Shown here: positions 43,281 through 52,620 of the stretch, in pieces | Numbering within the stretch: the first letter of the stretch is position 1 | How the letters are laid out: the number at the start of each line of letters is the position of its first letter | Translations under genes and position numbers: made by a program | Assembly: GCA_903932155.1 (NCBI GenBank) | Contig: CAIZFH010000069.1 | Span: 1-52,729 of the forward strand | DNA length: 52,729 bases | Direction of reading: 5' to 3' | DNA from: an uncultured Granulicella sp. | Lineage (GTDB): Bacteria > Acidobacteriota > Terriglobia > Terriglobales > Acidobacteriaceae | Notes under the pieces: generated by a model | The model's database searches: none | What the model saw: only the letters and a program-made list of their open reading frames with translations | What the model was told of the DNA's origin: nothing

Positions 43281-44297
43281 GTGGCAGACGAGAGACAGTT
43301 CGGCAGCCCGAAGGTTTTGCAGTTCGGGGACAAGACAACCGGCAACCAGGCGGGCGACGCGGTGCAGTGTGCACAGTGCGAAGCGATGCTGGCCGACGCG
43401 CTGGATGGAGCGCTGGCCGCTGACCAGCAGGAGCGCTTCGATGCGCATGTGGCCGAGTGCGGGTTGTGCAGCCAGATGCTGGCAGACGCGCGGCGCGGGG
43501 CAGCCTGGCTGGAGATGCTGCGCACGCCTCGGCCCGAGCCGCCGGTGACTCTGCTGGAGCAGATTCTGGTGGCAACCAGTGGGGCACAGGGAACTTCATA
43601 CCCAGGCCGGATGGTGTCCGGCGAAATGGAGCACGCGGGGTTATTAGGCGCAATGCATGGCCGGTTGCCGAGGTTGAGCGGCGTGGCTACCGTAATGCCG
43701 GGCTTTGCACCCGGTGCGGCAGCTGCGAGTTACGGTAACGTGGTTCCGTTCCGTGTGCGTGCGGCCGCTGCACTGCGCACTAGCTCCTTGGGGCAGATCG
43801 CGTTGCAGCCGCGCTTTGCCATGACAGCCGCGATGGCTTTCTTTTCCATCGCGCTGACCATGAACCTGACCGGAGTGCATCCTCTGTCGCTGCGTCCCAG
43901 CGACCTGCGGCCAAGCGCGCTGAAGCGCAACTTTACGGATGCGAACGCGCGCGTGGTGCGCTATTACGAAGGGCTGCGTGTGGTCTACGAACTGGAATCG
44001 AGGGTGCATGATTTCGAGGGTGCCTCCGACAACTACGTTCCTGCCAACGGCCAGAGCGCGCCAACCAATCCCGGCCAGCCTACAGTGCAATCTCCCTCTG
44101 CGCAGCCCGGTTCGGGGGGCCAGAAAGACGCTGCTCCAGCCGATCGCAACCAGCCTGAGAGCAAGAAGCCTTCCACCAACCCCGGCACCAGCCGCCGGGA
44201 AGAGATATACCCTAGCCGCCGCCTCATCGGCTCCGGCCGCAGCGGTAAGAGCTACGACAACCAAATCTACGCATACACAGAAAGGGTGATGGCATGA
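43281..44297 (+). CDS. Zinc-finger (zf-HC2) anti-sigma factor
   Basis: The 338-residue protein starts with GTG immediately after the sigma stop. The zinc motif H56-x3-C60-x2-C63 with C30/C33 upstream marks the ZAS anti-sigma domain. One transmembrane helix lies near residues 180-200 (A-M-T-A-A-M-A-F-F-S-I-A-L-T). The region beyond is Pro/Gln/Ser-rich and extracytoplasmic. It probably holds the ECF factor inactive until an envelope signal arrives. It overlaps the next gene by four bases. Confidence 0.9.
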   Translation: MADERQFGSPKVLQFGDKTTGNQAGDAVQCAQCEAMLADALDGALAADQQERFDAHVAECGLCSQMLADARRGAAWLEMLRTPRPEPPVTLLEQILVATSGAQGTSYPGRMVSGEMEHAGLLGAMHGRLPRLSGVATVMPGFAPGAAAASYGNVVPFRVRAAAALRTSSLGQIALQPRFAMTAAMAFFSIALTMNLTGVHPLSLRPSDLRPSALKRNFTDANARVVRYYEGLRVVYELESRVHDFEGASDNYVPANGQSAPTNPGQPTVQSPSAQPGSGGQKDAAPADRNQPESKKPSTNPGTSRREEIYPSRRLIGSGRSGKSYDNQIYAYTERVMA

Positions 44298-45550
44298 ACT
44301 GCGCAAACCATCCCGATCGAGAACGCTCCGCCTTTTGCCAGAACTGCGGCAAGCCGGTCTGCAGCGAATGCGTCCGCAACGTTGCAAACTCCATCTACTG
44401 CGAACCCTGCCTGACAGCGCGCGTGGGGGCGACTGCTCCGCCGCCTGTCTACAGCTACACCAGCGCGTCCGGCTATCCCCCAGTTGCGCCACCGGTTGCC
44501 GCGGGCGAACCCAGCCCCGGCCTGGCCGCGCTGCTTGGGTTCATTCCCGGCGTTGGTGCAATGTACAACGGGCAGTACGCCAAAGGGATTGTTCACCTGA
44601 TGGTTTTTGCCGTGCTGGTTTCACTGGCCGACAACGTCAACGGTATATTCGGACTGTTTATAGCCGGCTGGATCTGCTACATGGTGATCGAAGCGCACCA
44701 CACGGCCACCGCGAGACGCGATGGGACTCCGCTGCCCAATCCATTTGGACTGAATGACCTCTCGGAGCGGCTGGGCTTCGGCAAGGCCTGGCCCGCGCCC
44801 GGTCCATATGCCACCGCGCCGGATCCCAACGCAGCCGCATCGCCCGACAACAGCGCGCCCGGCCCAGCCGGTGCAAATCCAAACGCCCCACCGGCGTTCC
44901 GCACCGCAGGCCAATGGACTGATACGGCTGGCGATTACTACGGCTACACGCCTGCTTCGCCGACGCCTGTTCCTCCCATACCTGCTACCGGCGATGTCAA
45001 GGTGCCCTACTACCGTCGGTTCCCTTCCGGGGCGATCTGGCTGATACTTCTCGGCGTACTCTTTCTGGTTGGCGACACCGGCTTCTTCCGCATCTTTCAC
45101 CATCCTGTGTTCTGGCCGATCTTTCTGATCGCCGTCGGTGTCTGGGTCTTCGTCCACAAGATGATCGTCACCGGCCCTGGCCTGGAGAATGACGGCACGG
45201 AATTCTATCGGTGGCGCTTCGCGCGCGCCGTACGCAGCGCTTTCTGGGTCGTCCTGGTGGGCGTGATCTGGCTGCTCGATGTACTCGGCATCCTCTCCTG
45301 GAGCCGCAGTTGGCCGCTCTTTCTGATCGCAGGGGGCGTGATGCTCCTGTTCAAACGCAGCTTTCATTGCGGCTATGGTATTGCCGGCGATGAATCAGGC
45401 AGCAAAGGAGCCGCCAGCCCCGGCCCAACGGGGAGCGCGACGCCTGAGTCGCCAGTCCACGACAGCCAGGCTGTACCCAGCGAACCTGCACACGATCCTA
45501 CCATCAGCGACTCAGGCAACAGCTTGCACGACGATTCGGAAGGAAGGTAA
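44294..45550 (+). CDS. B-box zinc-finger membrane protein with LiaF/DUF5668-like helices
   Basis: The 418-residue protein opens with a B-box-type zinc site: C3, H6, C15, C18, C23, C26, C36 and C39. A two-helix segment follows (A-A-L-L-G-F-I-P-G-V-G-A-M-Y-N-G-Q-Y, ~75-125), then a Pro/Ala-rich linker (~160-230) and four helices arranged as two pairs (~245-275 and ~310-345, each with W-P-[IL]-F-L-I-A). The last ~50 residues are hydrophilic. This build recalls LiaI/LiaF stress-sensing proteins, but function here is inferred. It is coupled to the anti-sigma gene. Confidence 0.82.
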   Translation: MNCANHPDRERSAFCQNCGKPVCSECVRNVANSIYCEPCLTARVGATAPPPVYSYTSASGYPPVAPPVAAGEPSPGLAALLGFIPGVGAMYNGQYAKGIVHLMVFAVLVSLADNVNGIFGLFIAGWICYMVIEAHHTATARRDGTPLPNPFGLNDLSERLGFGKAWPAPGPYATAPDPNAAASPDNSAPGPAGANPNAPPAFRTAGQWTDTAGDYYGYTPASPTPVPPIPATGDVKVPYYRRFPSGAIWLILLGVLFLVGDTGFFRIFHHPVFWPIFLIAVGVWVFVHKMIVTGPGLENDGTEFYRWRFARAVRSAFWVVLVGVIWLLDVLGILSWSRSWPLFLIAGGVMLLFKRSFHCGYGIAGDESGSKGAASPGPTGSATPESPVHDSQAVPSEPAHDPTISDSGNSLHDDSEGR

Positions 45551-45553
45551 ATC

Positions 45554-47170
45554 ATGGCGAGCTATCCTCCACCACCGCCTCCTCCCGGCTACGATCCGCG
45601 CGATCAGCGGCGATTTCAACGCGACCAGTTTCGCGCCCAGATGCGCACTCAGCGGGACGCGATCCGAGCGCAGCGCGACCAGATCCGCTTCCAGATGCGG
45701 GGTCTACGTCGCAGCTCCGTGCTGGGGCCGATCCTGCTGATTGCCATCGGCGTCCTCTTCCTGCTGATGGAGAGTGGGCGGCTAGACCGCCAGATGTTCT
45801 GGGAGTGGTACGGACATTGGTGGCCGATGCTGCTGGTCGCGGCTGGCGTGCTGCTACTGGCCGAGTGGACGTTCGATCAGTACCAGCTGCGCGATGGTCA
45901 GCGGCCACCTTACCGGCGCACACTGGGTGGAGGAGTCTTTCTGTTACTGCTGATCCTGGGGATCGCAGGTGTCATCGGCAGCGGCAACCATGGTATGCCA
46001 ACCGGCCACAGCAGGCTGTTCCCCGGCTGGCATGTTGACCCCGAATCCTTCGATGAACTCTTCGGCGACAAGCATGAGAGCGACGAGACACTCGACCTCT
46101 CCTTTGCACAGGGCGACTCGCTCACCATTGCGAATCCGCGCGGCGATGTAACCGTCAACGGCACCAGCGACGACAACCAGATGCACCTCGCCATTCACAA
46201 GCAGATCTACGCCCACTCGGACACAGACGCCGACACGAAGTCGAAGCAGTTCAACCCGGACAACAAATACCGGAACTCCGCGTGGACGGTCACTATGCCG
46301 TCGCTGGATGGCGCCAGCGCCGACCTTGTCATATCGGTGCCACCATCCACCCCTGTCAGTATCACCGCCGACCACGGCGATATCCACATCGCATCCGTCA
46401 AGGCGGCTGTCAGTGCGATCGCGAACCACGGCGATGTTGACCTCTCCGCGATCACGGGCGCAGCCACCGCTCATATCAATAGTGGAAGCTCATCGCTTAC
46501 AGCGCACAGCATGGGCTCCGGCATTGATATCCAGGGGCGCGCGCAGGATGTCACGTTGATCGATATCACGGGACCAGTCACACTCTCCGGCGAGTTCTTC
46601 GGAACCCATCTGGAGCACATCAACGGAGCGATCCACTACCACACCAGCCGTACCGAACTGCAACTAGCCCGGCTGGACGGAGAGGCCGATATCAGTCCCC
46701 ACTCCGATATATCCATCGAGCAGGCAGTCGGCCCTCTCATCCTGAATACAAACAACCACAACATCAATATGGACCGCATTGCCGGCGACATTTCCATAAC
46801 CGATCGCTCCGGAACCATCGAACTGACAGCCGCACCCCCGCTTGGCACTATCAATCTGGAAGACCGCAACGGCTCCATTAAGCTGGTTCTGCCTGAACAC
46901 GCTGGCTTCTCCGTCCAGGCCGATACCAACAATGGAGATATCGATACCGACTTTTTACTTCCAACCACAGGCAGTGAAAGCCATAGGATCATCAGCGGAA
47001 CGGTGGGCTCGGGCGGACCAATGGTCCACGTCACCACCAGCAACGGCGACGTCTCCATCGACAAGGGTTCGGTTCTCCCATTACCTCCGCTGCCACCCGC
47101 TCCGCCCAAACTTACTCTGGCTCCAGCCACACCTCCCCGTACGCCGCATGCCCCGAAGAGTGCGCCGTAG
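45554..47170 (+). CDS. DUF4097-type beta-helix membrane protein
   Basis: The 538-residue protein begins with a Pro-rich head and an Arg/Gln coil (~15-50), then about three helices (~55-75, 85-100, 120-140) similar to those of the gene upstream. From residue ~185 it is a repetitive beta-solenoid with many G-D-[IV]-x-[IV] turns (N-P-R-G-D-V-T-V-N-G, N-H-G-D-V-D-L-S), the mark of DUF4097. The C-terminus is Pro-rich. It probably hangs a solenoid outside the membrane. It closes the ECF operon, with a 3-base gap from its neighbour. Confidence 0.85.
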   Translation: MASYPPPPPPPGYDPRDQRRFQRDQFRAQMRTQRDAIRAQRDQIRFQMRGLRRSSVLGPILLIAIGVLFLLMESGRLDRQMFWEWYGHWWPMLLVAAGVLLLAEWTFDQYQLRDGQRPPYRRTLGGGVFLLLLILGIAGVIGSGNHGMPTGHSRLFPGWHVDPESFDELFGDKHESDETLDLSFAQGDSLTIANPRGDVTVNGTSDDNQMHLAIHKQIYAHSDTDADTKSKQFNPDNKYRNSAWTVTMPSLDGASADLVISVPPSTPVSITADHGDIHIASVKAAVSAIANHGDVDLSAITGAATAHINSGSSSLTAHSMGSGIDIQGRAQDVTLIDITGPVTLSGEFFGTHLEHINGAIHYHTSRTELQLARLDGEADISPHSDISIEQAVGPLILNTNNHNINMDRIAGDISITDRSGTIELTAAPPLGTINLEDRNGSIKLVLPEHAGFSVQADTNNGDIDTDFLLPTTGSESHRIISGTVGSGGPMVHVTTSNGDVSIDKGSVLPLPPLPPAPPKLTLAPATPPRTPHAPKSAP

Positions 47171-47176
47171 GCGAAG

Positions 47177-48028
47177 TCAGCGGGTTGCGTTGATGCTCAC
47201 AAGGAACTCGGCCACGGCACTCAGCGACTGTGTACTCCCGGCGGTCTGGTTGTGGCCGACCCCAGGAAGGCTGACGAATCTCTTCTGGGTGGAAGAGCTG
47301 GCAGCGAAGACCTCGCGACCCTGCCGGATGGGGACAAGGATGTCTGCCTCGCCATGCAGCATAAGTAGTGGAGCAGTGGAGCGTGAGATGTTGCCAACTT
47401 CATTGAACGCCTCGATGGCGTCGGGCGCTGGGATGAGCACGGCAGCAGCCTCAGCGGGCAAACCCTGCGCGTGCGTATAGACGGGAAGCTCCTCGGCGGC
47501 GCTGGCGATGGTGCCGGCCAGAATGAGTCCAGCGACCTTGCGCTGAGAGGCGATATACGTGGCCATGGCAGTGCCCAGCGAGAATCCATAGACAATGACG
47601 GGACGGCCTGTGCTGGCTGCGGTGAGCGTGTCGTAGAGGCGCAGCGCATCCTGACGGAAGGTCATCACGTCGGGCGTACCTGTGGAGAAGCCGATGCCGC
47701 GATAGTCGTAGACACAGAGTTCGGCACCGGTATGCACCAGTTGACGATAGAACGAGTCGGAGCGATCCACGGTCATGCCGTTGCCATTGAAGAACAGGAT
47801 GACTGGGGCGTTGGGGTTGGGCGAAGGATACTTCCAACCGCGCAGCGTGGCGTCCGGCAGAGGAATGCTTTGCAGCACGCGTGATGCGCTTGCTGTCCAG
47901 TCTGCCAATAGCGCGGAGGGTGGCGGCTGAGGGATAAGGAAGTTGGCTGGGACAGGGCGTTGGTTCGATTGGGCAAAGATACAGGTAGATACAAGGAACA
48001 GAAAAGCAATCAGTCTGCGCATGATCAT
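47177..48028 (-). CDS. Secreted alpha/beta hydrolase
   Basis: The 283-residue protein has a signal peptide (~1-20, I-F-A-Q). The catalytic triad is readable: S150 in the elbow G-F-S-L-G, D229 in H-G-E-A-D-I and H259 in G-V-G-H-N. F-F-N-G-N-G forms the oxyanion-hole region. Sequence alone does not tell the ester substrate. An in-frame ATG at 48022 is an equal start. It is convergent with the ECF operon, 6 bases apart. Confidence 0.9.
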   Translation of the reverse strand: MIMRRLIAFLFLVSTCIFAQSNQRPVPANFLIPQPPPSALLADWTASASRVLQSIPLPDATLRGWKYPSPNPNAPVILFFNGNGMTVDRSDSFYRQLVHTGAELCVYDYRGIGFSTGTPDVMTFRQDALRLYDTLTAASTGRPVIVYGFSLGTAMATYIASQRKVAGLILAGTIASAAEELPVYTHAQGLPAEAAAVLIPAPDAIEAFNEVGNISRSTAPLLMLHGEADILVPIRQGREVFAASSSTQKRFVSLPGVGHNQTAGSTQSLSAVAEFLVSINATR

Positions 48029-48094
48029 AGGCTAAGGTGTGCGGAGGCCCGGCGCAAGGCTTCCCTCTCCCGACAACGAGCTTTGGGCTGTGAA

Positions 48095-49861
48095 CTATTG
48101 GCTGAGGCGTGAATGCATGTGAGCTGGGGATGGCGAAGTCTGGCTCCAGGTTTGCGGGCCGCCCCATGCGCGGGCTGCGGTGAGATCGATATGGATGGGA
48201 ATGGCAGTAGGCACTGAGATTGGCTTCTGTGACGAAGAGGAGTGGAGAGCAGGCGGGGTGGGTTGCAAGAGCTGTCGGAGGCCATCTCCGAGTTGGGGAA
48301 TTGCGTCGCCGAGGGCAAACAGACGGTCGAACAGAACGGTTCCTGTGAGGTGGAGAGTGTAGCCGGAAGAGTCGAGGTGGCCCTCCAGGATCGCCGGCTG
48401 CTTGCCTCCGAGGGGCAACGAGATGGGGGCGAGGTCAAAGTTGGCGGATTGCGCGGGTAGAGTTGGGCCGCGATGCCTGGTTGAGTGGTCTGCGGGAGGT
48501 GTGGAGTGGAGCAGGAGTGATCCCAGCGGGATGGCTTTGGAACCAAGCGCAGGGAGTTGCAGGGATTCGTTGGAGAATTCGAGTTCGCCAGTAAGTGTGG
48601 CAGGGTTCGAGCCTGAACCTTTTGTACTCGCGGAGGGTGGGTTAGCTCCCCAGGAGAGGTTTCCGGCAAGGGTACCGGGGCCGGTGAGACCGATGGGGGG
48701 GTGGGGCGTGGTGACACCGAGCCAATCCAGGAAGGTGTCGGCGGGGAGTGCTGGAATGGTGAGTGCGGCGAAGGTGGAACTGGGCTGGCGTATATCTGGT
48801 AGGTTGGCGGTAAGGACGAGAAGTTTGGGATTGGAAGAAGCGGATGGGGGCAATCGGCACTCGATATTAGTGAAGGAGGTTAAGGTGTTGCGGGCTATGG
48901 CCTGACACCCGGCCTCGATCGAGAGCAGATGCGGAGGAACGAAGTCTGCTCGGCGCGCATTGTTGAGCTGGATGTCGGCTGTGATGTTGTTTTGGCCGAG
49001 GGTGCCAAGCAGGTTGATGCTCAGTGCGAGCTCTCCACGCAGGCCTGCGTCGTCGGCGATCAGTAGCCGGCTCAGGCCGCCTAGCTCGACGTCCTGCCAG
49101 GAGCCGTGCAGTTCGATAGGCAGGCTTGCCAGGGAGTCCTCGGAGGGGCTGGCAGGACCGAGGGTGGCTTCGATGCGCACAGTTCCGGTGTCGGCTGGGC
49201 TGGTGTCGGTGCGGACTGGGTGCGCTTCCAGTCGGAGACGCCACTGGTGCGGCTGAGGCAGCCAGAGAGCGAAGTCAGCATCGGTCAGCGAGAAAGGAGT
49301 CTTCTCCTGGTCGAGCTTGAAGTTGAGGCGCGCGCCGCTGGCTTCGATGTAGGGAAGTTCGGGCTCGGGGCCGGCGCTGGTCTGCGCAGCAGATGCCGCA
49401 ACTGACGGCGTGCGGGATGCCTGCAGCAGAAGCTCGCCGATGTTCCACTGGCCATTAGCGGTCTGCACCAGATTGACGCTGGGCTCGGTCAGCGAGATTC
49501 GTGAGAACTCAACGTGGCGACTCCAGAGCGAGCGGAGACGGATATTGGCGTGAACCTGGCTGGCGCGGAGGATGGGCTCTGAGCCGAACTCGGGATTCTC
49601 GTCGACGACAAAGTTTTGCAGGGTAAAGCCGGGAATGGGAAGCAGGTCGAGAGTGATCTGGTCGAAGTGAACCGGGCGGCCCAGCGAGGCGCTGATGTTG
49701 CGCGCCACGCGTCGCTGCAAGCGGCTGACGTTGAGATAGGGAGGCAGTAGAAGCAGCAGCAGAAGCGCGAACACAGCGATAAAGAGTGCGACGAGGCGGC
49801 GGGTTGCCGCGGAGGAGAACTCGGCTGCGGAGACATCGTGGCTTGGATTCGACTCTTGCAT
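48095..49861 (-). CDS. AsmA-family inner-membrane protein
   Basis: The 588-residue protein has one N-terminal helix (~22-42, F-A-L-L-L-L-L-L-L-P-P-Y-L-N) followed by A-S-L-G-R-P-V-H-F-D-Q-I-T-L-D-L-L-P-I-P, the standard opening of AsmA/DUF748 proteins. The rest is a periplasmic beta-rich bridge-like domain with low-complexity Ser/Pro stretches. The family is linked to lipid transport to, or assembly of, the outer membrane. It lies downstream of the DsbA-like gene. Confidence 0.85.
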   Translation of the reverse strand: MQESNPSHDVSAAEFSSAATRRLVALFIAVFALLLLLLLPPYLNVSRLQRRVARNISASLGRPVHFDQITLDLLPIPGFTLQNFVVDENPEFGSEPILRASQVHANIRLRSLWSRHVEFSRISLTEPSVNLVQTANGQWNIGELLLQASRTPSVAASAAQTSAGPEPELPYIEASGARLNFKLDQEKTPFSLTDADFALWLPQPHQWRLRLEAHPVRTDTSPADTGTVRIEATLGPASPSEDSLASLPIELHGSWQDVELGGLSRLLIADDAGLRGELALSINLLGTLGQNNITADIQLNNARRADFVPPHLLSIEAGCQAIARNTLTSFTNIECRLPPSASSNPKLLVLTANLPDIRQPSSTFAALTIPALPADTFLDWLGVTTPHPPIGLTGPGTLAGNLSWGANPPSASTKGSGSNPATLTGELEFSNESLQLPALGSKAIPLGSLLLHSTPPADHSTRHRGPTLPAQSANFDLAPISLPLGGKQPAILEGHLDSSGYTLHLTGTVLFDRLFALGDAIPQLGDGLRQLLQPTPPALHSSSSQKPISVPTAIPIHIDLTAARAWGGPQTWSQTSPSPAHMHSRLSQ

Positions 49862-49915
49862 GGACTATTGCAGGATACGGCCACAGAGAGCAGACAGATA
49901 CGGGTTCTTGCGCTG

Positions 49916-49935
49916 GGCAACAATTATTTGTTGCC
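49916..49935. terminator. Perfect hairpin between the DsbA-like and asmA-like genes
   Basis: GGCAACAA (49916-49923) pairs with TTGTTGCC (49928-49935) around TTAT. It lies 37 bases beyond the DsbA-like stop. No T-run follows on the minus strand, so termination or an operator are both possible. Confidence 0.4.
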
Positions 49936-49972
49936 TGCTCTCGGTGGTTTGCCCTGAGTGTGTGTTGCGGAA

Positions 49973-50638
49973 TTACTTGTGTTTGACTGCTGGTAATGTT
50001 CTGGTCTGCGCGATTGCCGCGCGCAGAATGGGAACCAGTTGCGTGGGGTCTAACAGCGTCTTCGTGCCGCAGACAATCTGGTAATTATTCCGCGTGACGA
50101 CGACCAGGGTTGGCGTCTGGGTTACGTTGAGGCGCTTCCCCAGATCAAAATCGGCCTGGACCTTGGCGTTAAGCGCGCCGGTGGGATCGAGGACCATAGG
50201 TACTTTCTGTCCATGTTTCTGGAACCAGCGCTGGGCGTACTGGTGCAGATCGTCCTTGCTGGCAATCGCCGCCTGATCGTGGAAAACATCGGTGCGGAAG
50301 TCGTCGGCCAGCTTCGCGCTCACCTTGTCCTGCAGGTAGCGCGCGTACACTGCGCCCTCGAAGGTCCAGACATGACTTACCAGGGGGAAGTCATGGCGCA
50401 CCAGCGGGACGTGATATTGCTCTGCGGCCTGTAGTTCGATTGGATGGGCGCGCGCGCAAGCAGGGCACCCAAGATCCTCGAAGATGAAGATGGCGACCTT
50501 GCTGCCGACCGGCGGACGCAGGATGGACGTGTCGCGGAAGTCGTCATGCATGGGCGCACCGAGGAATTGAGCTGGCACGGAGCGTGTCATGAATCCGAGA
50601 ATAAATACAATGCTGGCGACGATTAGAATTCTGCGCAT
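49973..50638 (-). CDS. DsbA-like thioredoxin-fold protein
   Basis: The protein is 221 residues from the ATG at 50638, preferred over 50659 because a signal peptide (R-R-I-L-I-V-A-S, ending V-P-A-Q near residue 24) follows at once and GGAG is 8 bases upstream. The redox motif is C58-P-A-C61, and a cis-Pro is in T-Q-T-P-T-L-V-V. A helical insertion lies between, as in DsbA/DsbG. It probably oxidises or isomerises disulfides in exported proteins. Confidence 0.9.
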   Translation of the reverse strand: MRRILIVASIVFILGFMTRSVPAQFLGAPMHDDFRDTSILRPPVGSKVAIFIFEDLGCPACARAHPIELQAAEQYHVPLVRHDFPLVSHVWTFEGAVYARYLQDKVSAKLADDFRTDVFHDQAAIASKDDLHQYAQRWFQKHGQKVPMVLDPTGALNAKVQADFDLGKRLNVTQTPTLVVVTRNNYQIVCGTKTLLDPTQLVPILRAAIAQTRTLPAVKHK

Positions 50639-50721
50639 CCTGTGGGCTCCCTGGCGCAATGGGCTGGTGTTTCGCTGATCCCGATCATTTTATAGCAGCA
50701 GCAAAAACTCCTGCCTAAGCT

Positions 50722-51627
50722 CTAGCGAATGACGTGGAAGGTGCGTCCCCAGCGGGTCTCGGAGAAGAAGTGGGTAACGATGTGCGCCATGAAACCGATG
50801 CGATCACCCAGCTCGGTCTTATTGATCTGGTCTGCGGGAGTTAGGAACGACCAGTAGACAAAGAGTGGACGTCCGACGATGTTCTCGCGCGGAACGAATC
50901 CCCAGAAGCGTCCGTCCAGCGACTGCGTGCGGTTGTCGCCCATGGCAAAGACTACGCCCGGCGGGACGATGAGGTCACCATTCACAACGTGATTGGGCAG
51001 GTCGAGCGCCCAGAGGGACGCGTTGTTCTGGCTGGCTGCCTGCTCGATGCCTTCGAGGTCGGAGGGGAAGTCGTCGCGATATGGGATGTAGGCGTCGCTG
51101 GGATCGCCGTCGTCGCGCGGCATCTGAGCGTTGGGCTCATTCTGGGCCACTCCGTTCAGGTAGACAACACCGTCGCGCAGGTGGATGCGGTCGCCGGGAA
51201 TGCCGATGCAGCGCTTGACCAGATATAGGTCGGGAGTCTCCGGGTGCGGCTTGAGGAAGACGATGATGTCGCCGCGGCGGACATCGCGGTAGTGGACAAT
51301 ACTCGCCCACAGCGATGGTGGCGCGAGTGAGATGCGGTCCACCAAAACGTGGTCGCCAATGAGCAACGTCTTCTCCATGGAGGCCGAGGGAATCTCGAAG
51401 TTCTGGAAGATAAAAGTCATGACGAAGAGGCCGACAGCGAGCACGGTGCAGATGGATGCGAGAGACTCGAGAGCGGTCTCGTGGTCATCGTGCTGTAGCT
51501 CGGTGGTTGCGGGGGTTGAGGCGGAGTTGATGGACTGCTCGTCGGGAGTGGTGGTGGTAATGTCGGTCAAGATTCGGTCTCCGCTCTCGGCGTGGGGTGC
51601 AAAGTTAGTGTATCGCTTTGGGTCCAT
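50722..51627 (-). CDS. lepB: Signal peptidase I
   Basis: The protein has 301 residues. One helix (~56-75) is followed by the catalytic I-P-S-A-S-M-E-K-T-L with S83, the general base K138 in L-V-K-R-C-I-G-I-P-G-D, and box E G-D-N-R-T-Q-S-L-D-G-R-F-W-G. It cleaves Sec and Tat signal peptides at the outer face of the inner membrane. The first ~50 residues are Thr/Asp/Glu-rich and cytoplasmic, longer than in many homologues. Confidence 0.96.
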   Translation of the reverse strand: MDPKRYTNFAPHAESGDRILTDITTTTPDEQSINSASTPATTELQHDDHETALESLASICTVLAVGLFVMTFIFQNFEIPSASMEKTLLIGDHVLVDRISLAPPSLWASIVHYRDVRRGDIIVFLKPHPETPDLYLVKRCIGIPGDRIHLRDGVVYLNGVAQNEPNAQMPRDDGDPSDAYIPYRDDFPSDLEGIEQAASQNNASLWALDLPNHVVNGDLIVPPGVVFAMGDNRTQSLDGRFWGFVPRENIVGRPLFVYWSFLTPADQINKTELGDRIGFMAHIVTHFFSETRWGRTFHVIR

Positions 51628-52188
51628 TGCAGGGGTCTAAGCATGCTCACATCATGCGTAGGCGTGGATTTACTCTGCTGTTATTTGGTCAGATCGTACG
51701 CGTATAATTTAAGGCGCGATTCGCCGACTTGCGCGGATCAAGGAAGTGCGCTATTGTTAATAGGCAAGTGAAGTACTGCTTCGCACCTTGGCATGGTTTG
51801 GCAATTGCAAGCTACTGGGTGGTTCGGTCCGGATATTTGAGTGACCGTGATCTGCCTGCTAAGGGACGACGGAGCGCAGTCCAAGCGTTTGATCGCGGTT
51901 GATGCCGGCAACAGGGGCAGACCGGACAGCAAACCCAAGCCACTGCATGGAATCTACGTCAGGATCAAGTGTGCCTGAACGGAAATACAGGAGCTGAGTG
52001 CTCCGCGCCCGCATGTCGGGCGTTTGGTTATTTTCACTTTTGTGCTATGCGAACTGAGAGAATCGTTCCAGCCAGTATAAGTCGCTGTTTTAGCTTGACT
52101 TAGATCGGATATGGGCCGCTTTCACAAGTCGATTGAAGGCTTGGTGAGACAAAAGAACCAAGATTTACACAGATCATCTTGATTTGGC
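51628..52188. other. Gene-free region between lepB and the rrn promoter
   Basis: No convincing gene is present. TATAAT at 51703-51708 sits in GCGTATAATTTAAGG, nearly the same as the -10 context at 38386 (GCGTATAATTAAGG), without a good -35 box. A short C+G hairpin lies at 52006-52022. The rest shows nothing notable. Confidence 0.6.
52006..52022 (+). terminator. Terminator-like hairpin upstream of the rrn operon
   Basis: CGCCCG (52006-52011) pairs with CGGGCG (52017-52022) around CATGT, followed by TTTGGTTATTTT. It could stop leftover transcription before the rrn promoter. Confidence 0.5.
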
Positions 52189-52216
52189 TTGACATGCCCC
52201 CAGGATTTGGATAATC
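52189..52216 (+). promoter_or_regulatory. rRNA operon promoter
   Basis: TTGACA (52189-52194), 16 bases, then GATAAT (52211-52216). It is the best sigma70 match in the region and lies about 400 bases before the 16S 5' end, a normal leader length. Confidence 0.75.
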
Positions 52217-52620
52217 TTAAAAGGTTCGCGCAAAACGTCACCCGCTTCTGAGTGACCCTCGAAATCCGGTAATTAGCGGATACGTCTAGCAAGGATCCCA
52301 AGTAAAATGTGGGATTTAGCTTGGGCAAGGAACAAGATCGAGGGTTGGCCTTCGGGCACCAGGTAGCCTTTAGACGATCAAGATAGCGCCATCAAGTTCG
52401 AGGACACGCCCTGACTTCGGTTGGGTTCGTCCTTGATCCAAAGCTGCCCGCTCAGGCGGAAGCAGTTCGGATCTTTGACAACATAGTTGAACGTGCCAGT
52501 CGTGAGATGATGCAGAATTTGGTTTAGTCATTCTCACTAGTTATAACCATCGCTCCTTTCGAGCGAGCGATGGCGTCTGATCCATCCCGACCCCTGTCGT
52601 GGATGGCGGACAAACCAAGA
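52217..52620 (+). other. Structured 16S rRNA leader with boxA-like element
   Basis: GGATCTTTGACAACATAG (52469-52486) resembles the boxA/antitermination segment common ahead of 16S genes. ACCCTCGA (52256-52263) can pair with TCGAGGGT (52338-52345). Two hairpins stand just before the gene: CCATCGCTC/GAGCGATGG (52547-52573) and CCATCCCGAC/GTCG-T-GGATGG (52582-52606). These would serve processing of the precursor. Confidence 0.6.

Noticed and set aside
51738-51938. 66-codon minus-strand frame before the rrn operon
   Set aside because: There is no ribosome binding site, no family features and an atypical composition; it is probably chance.
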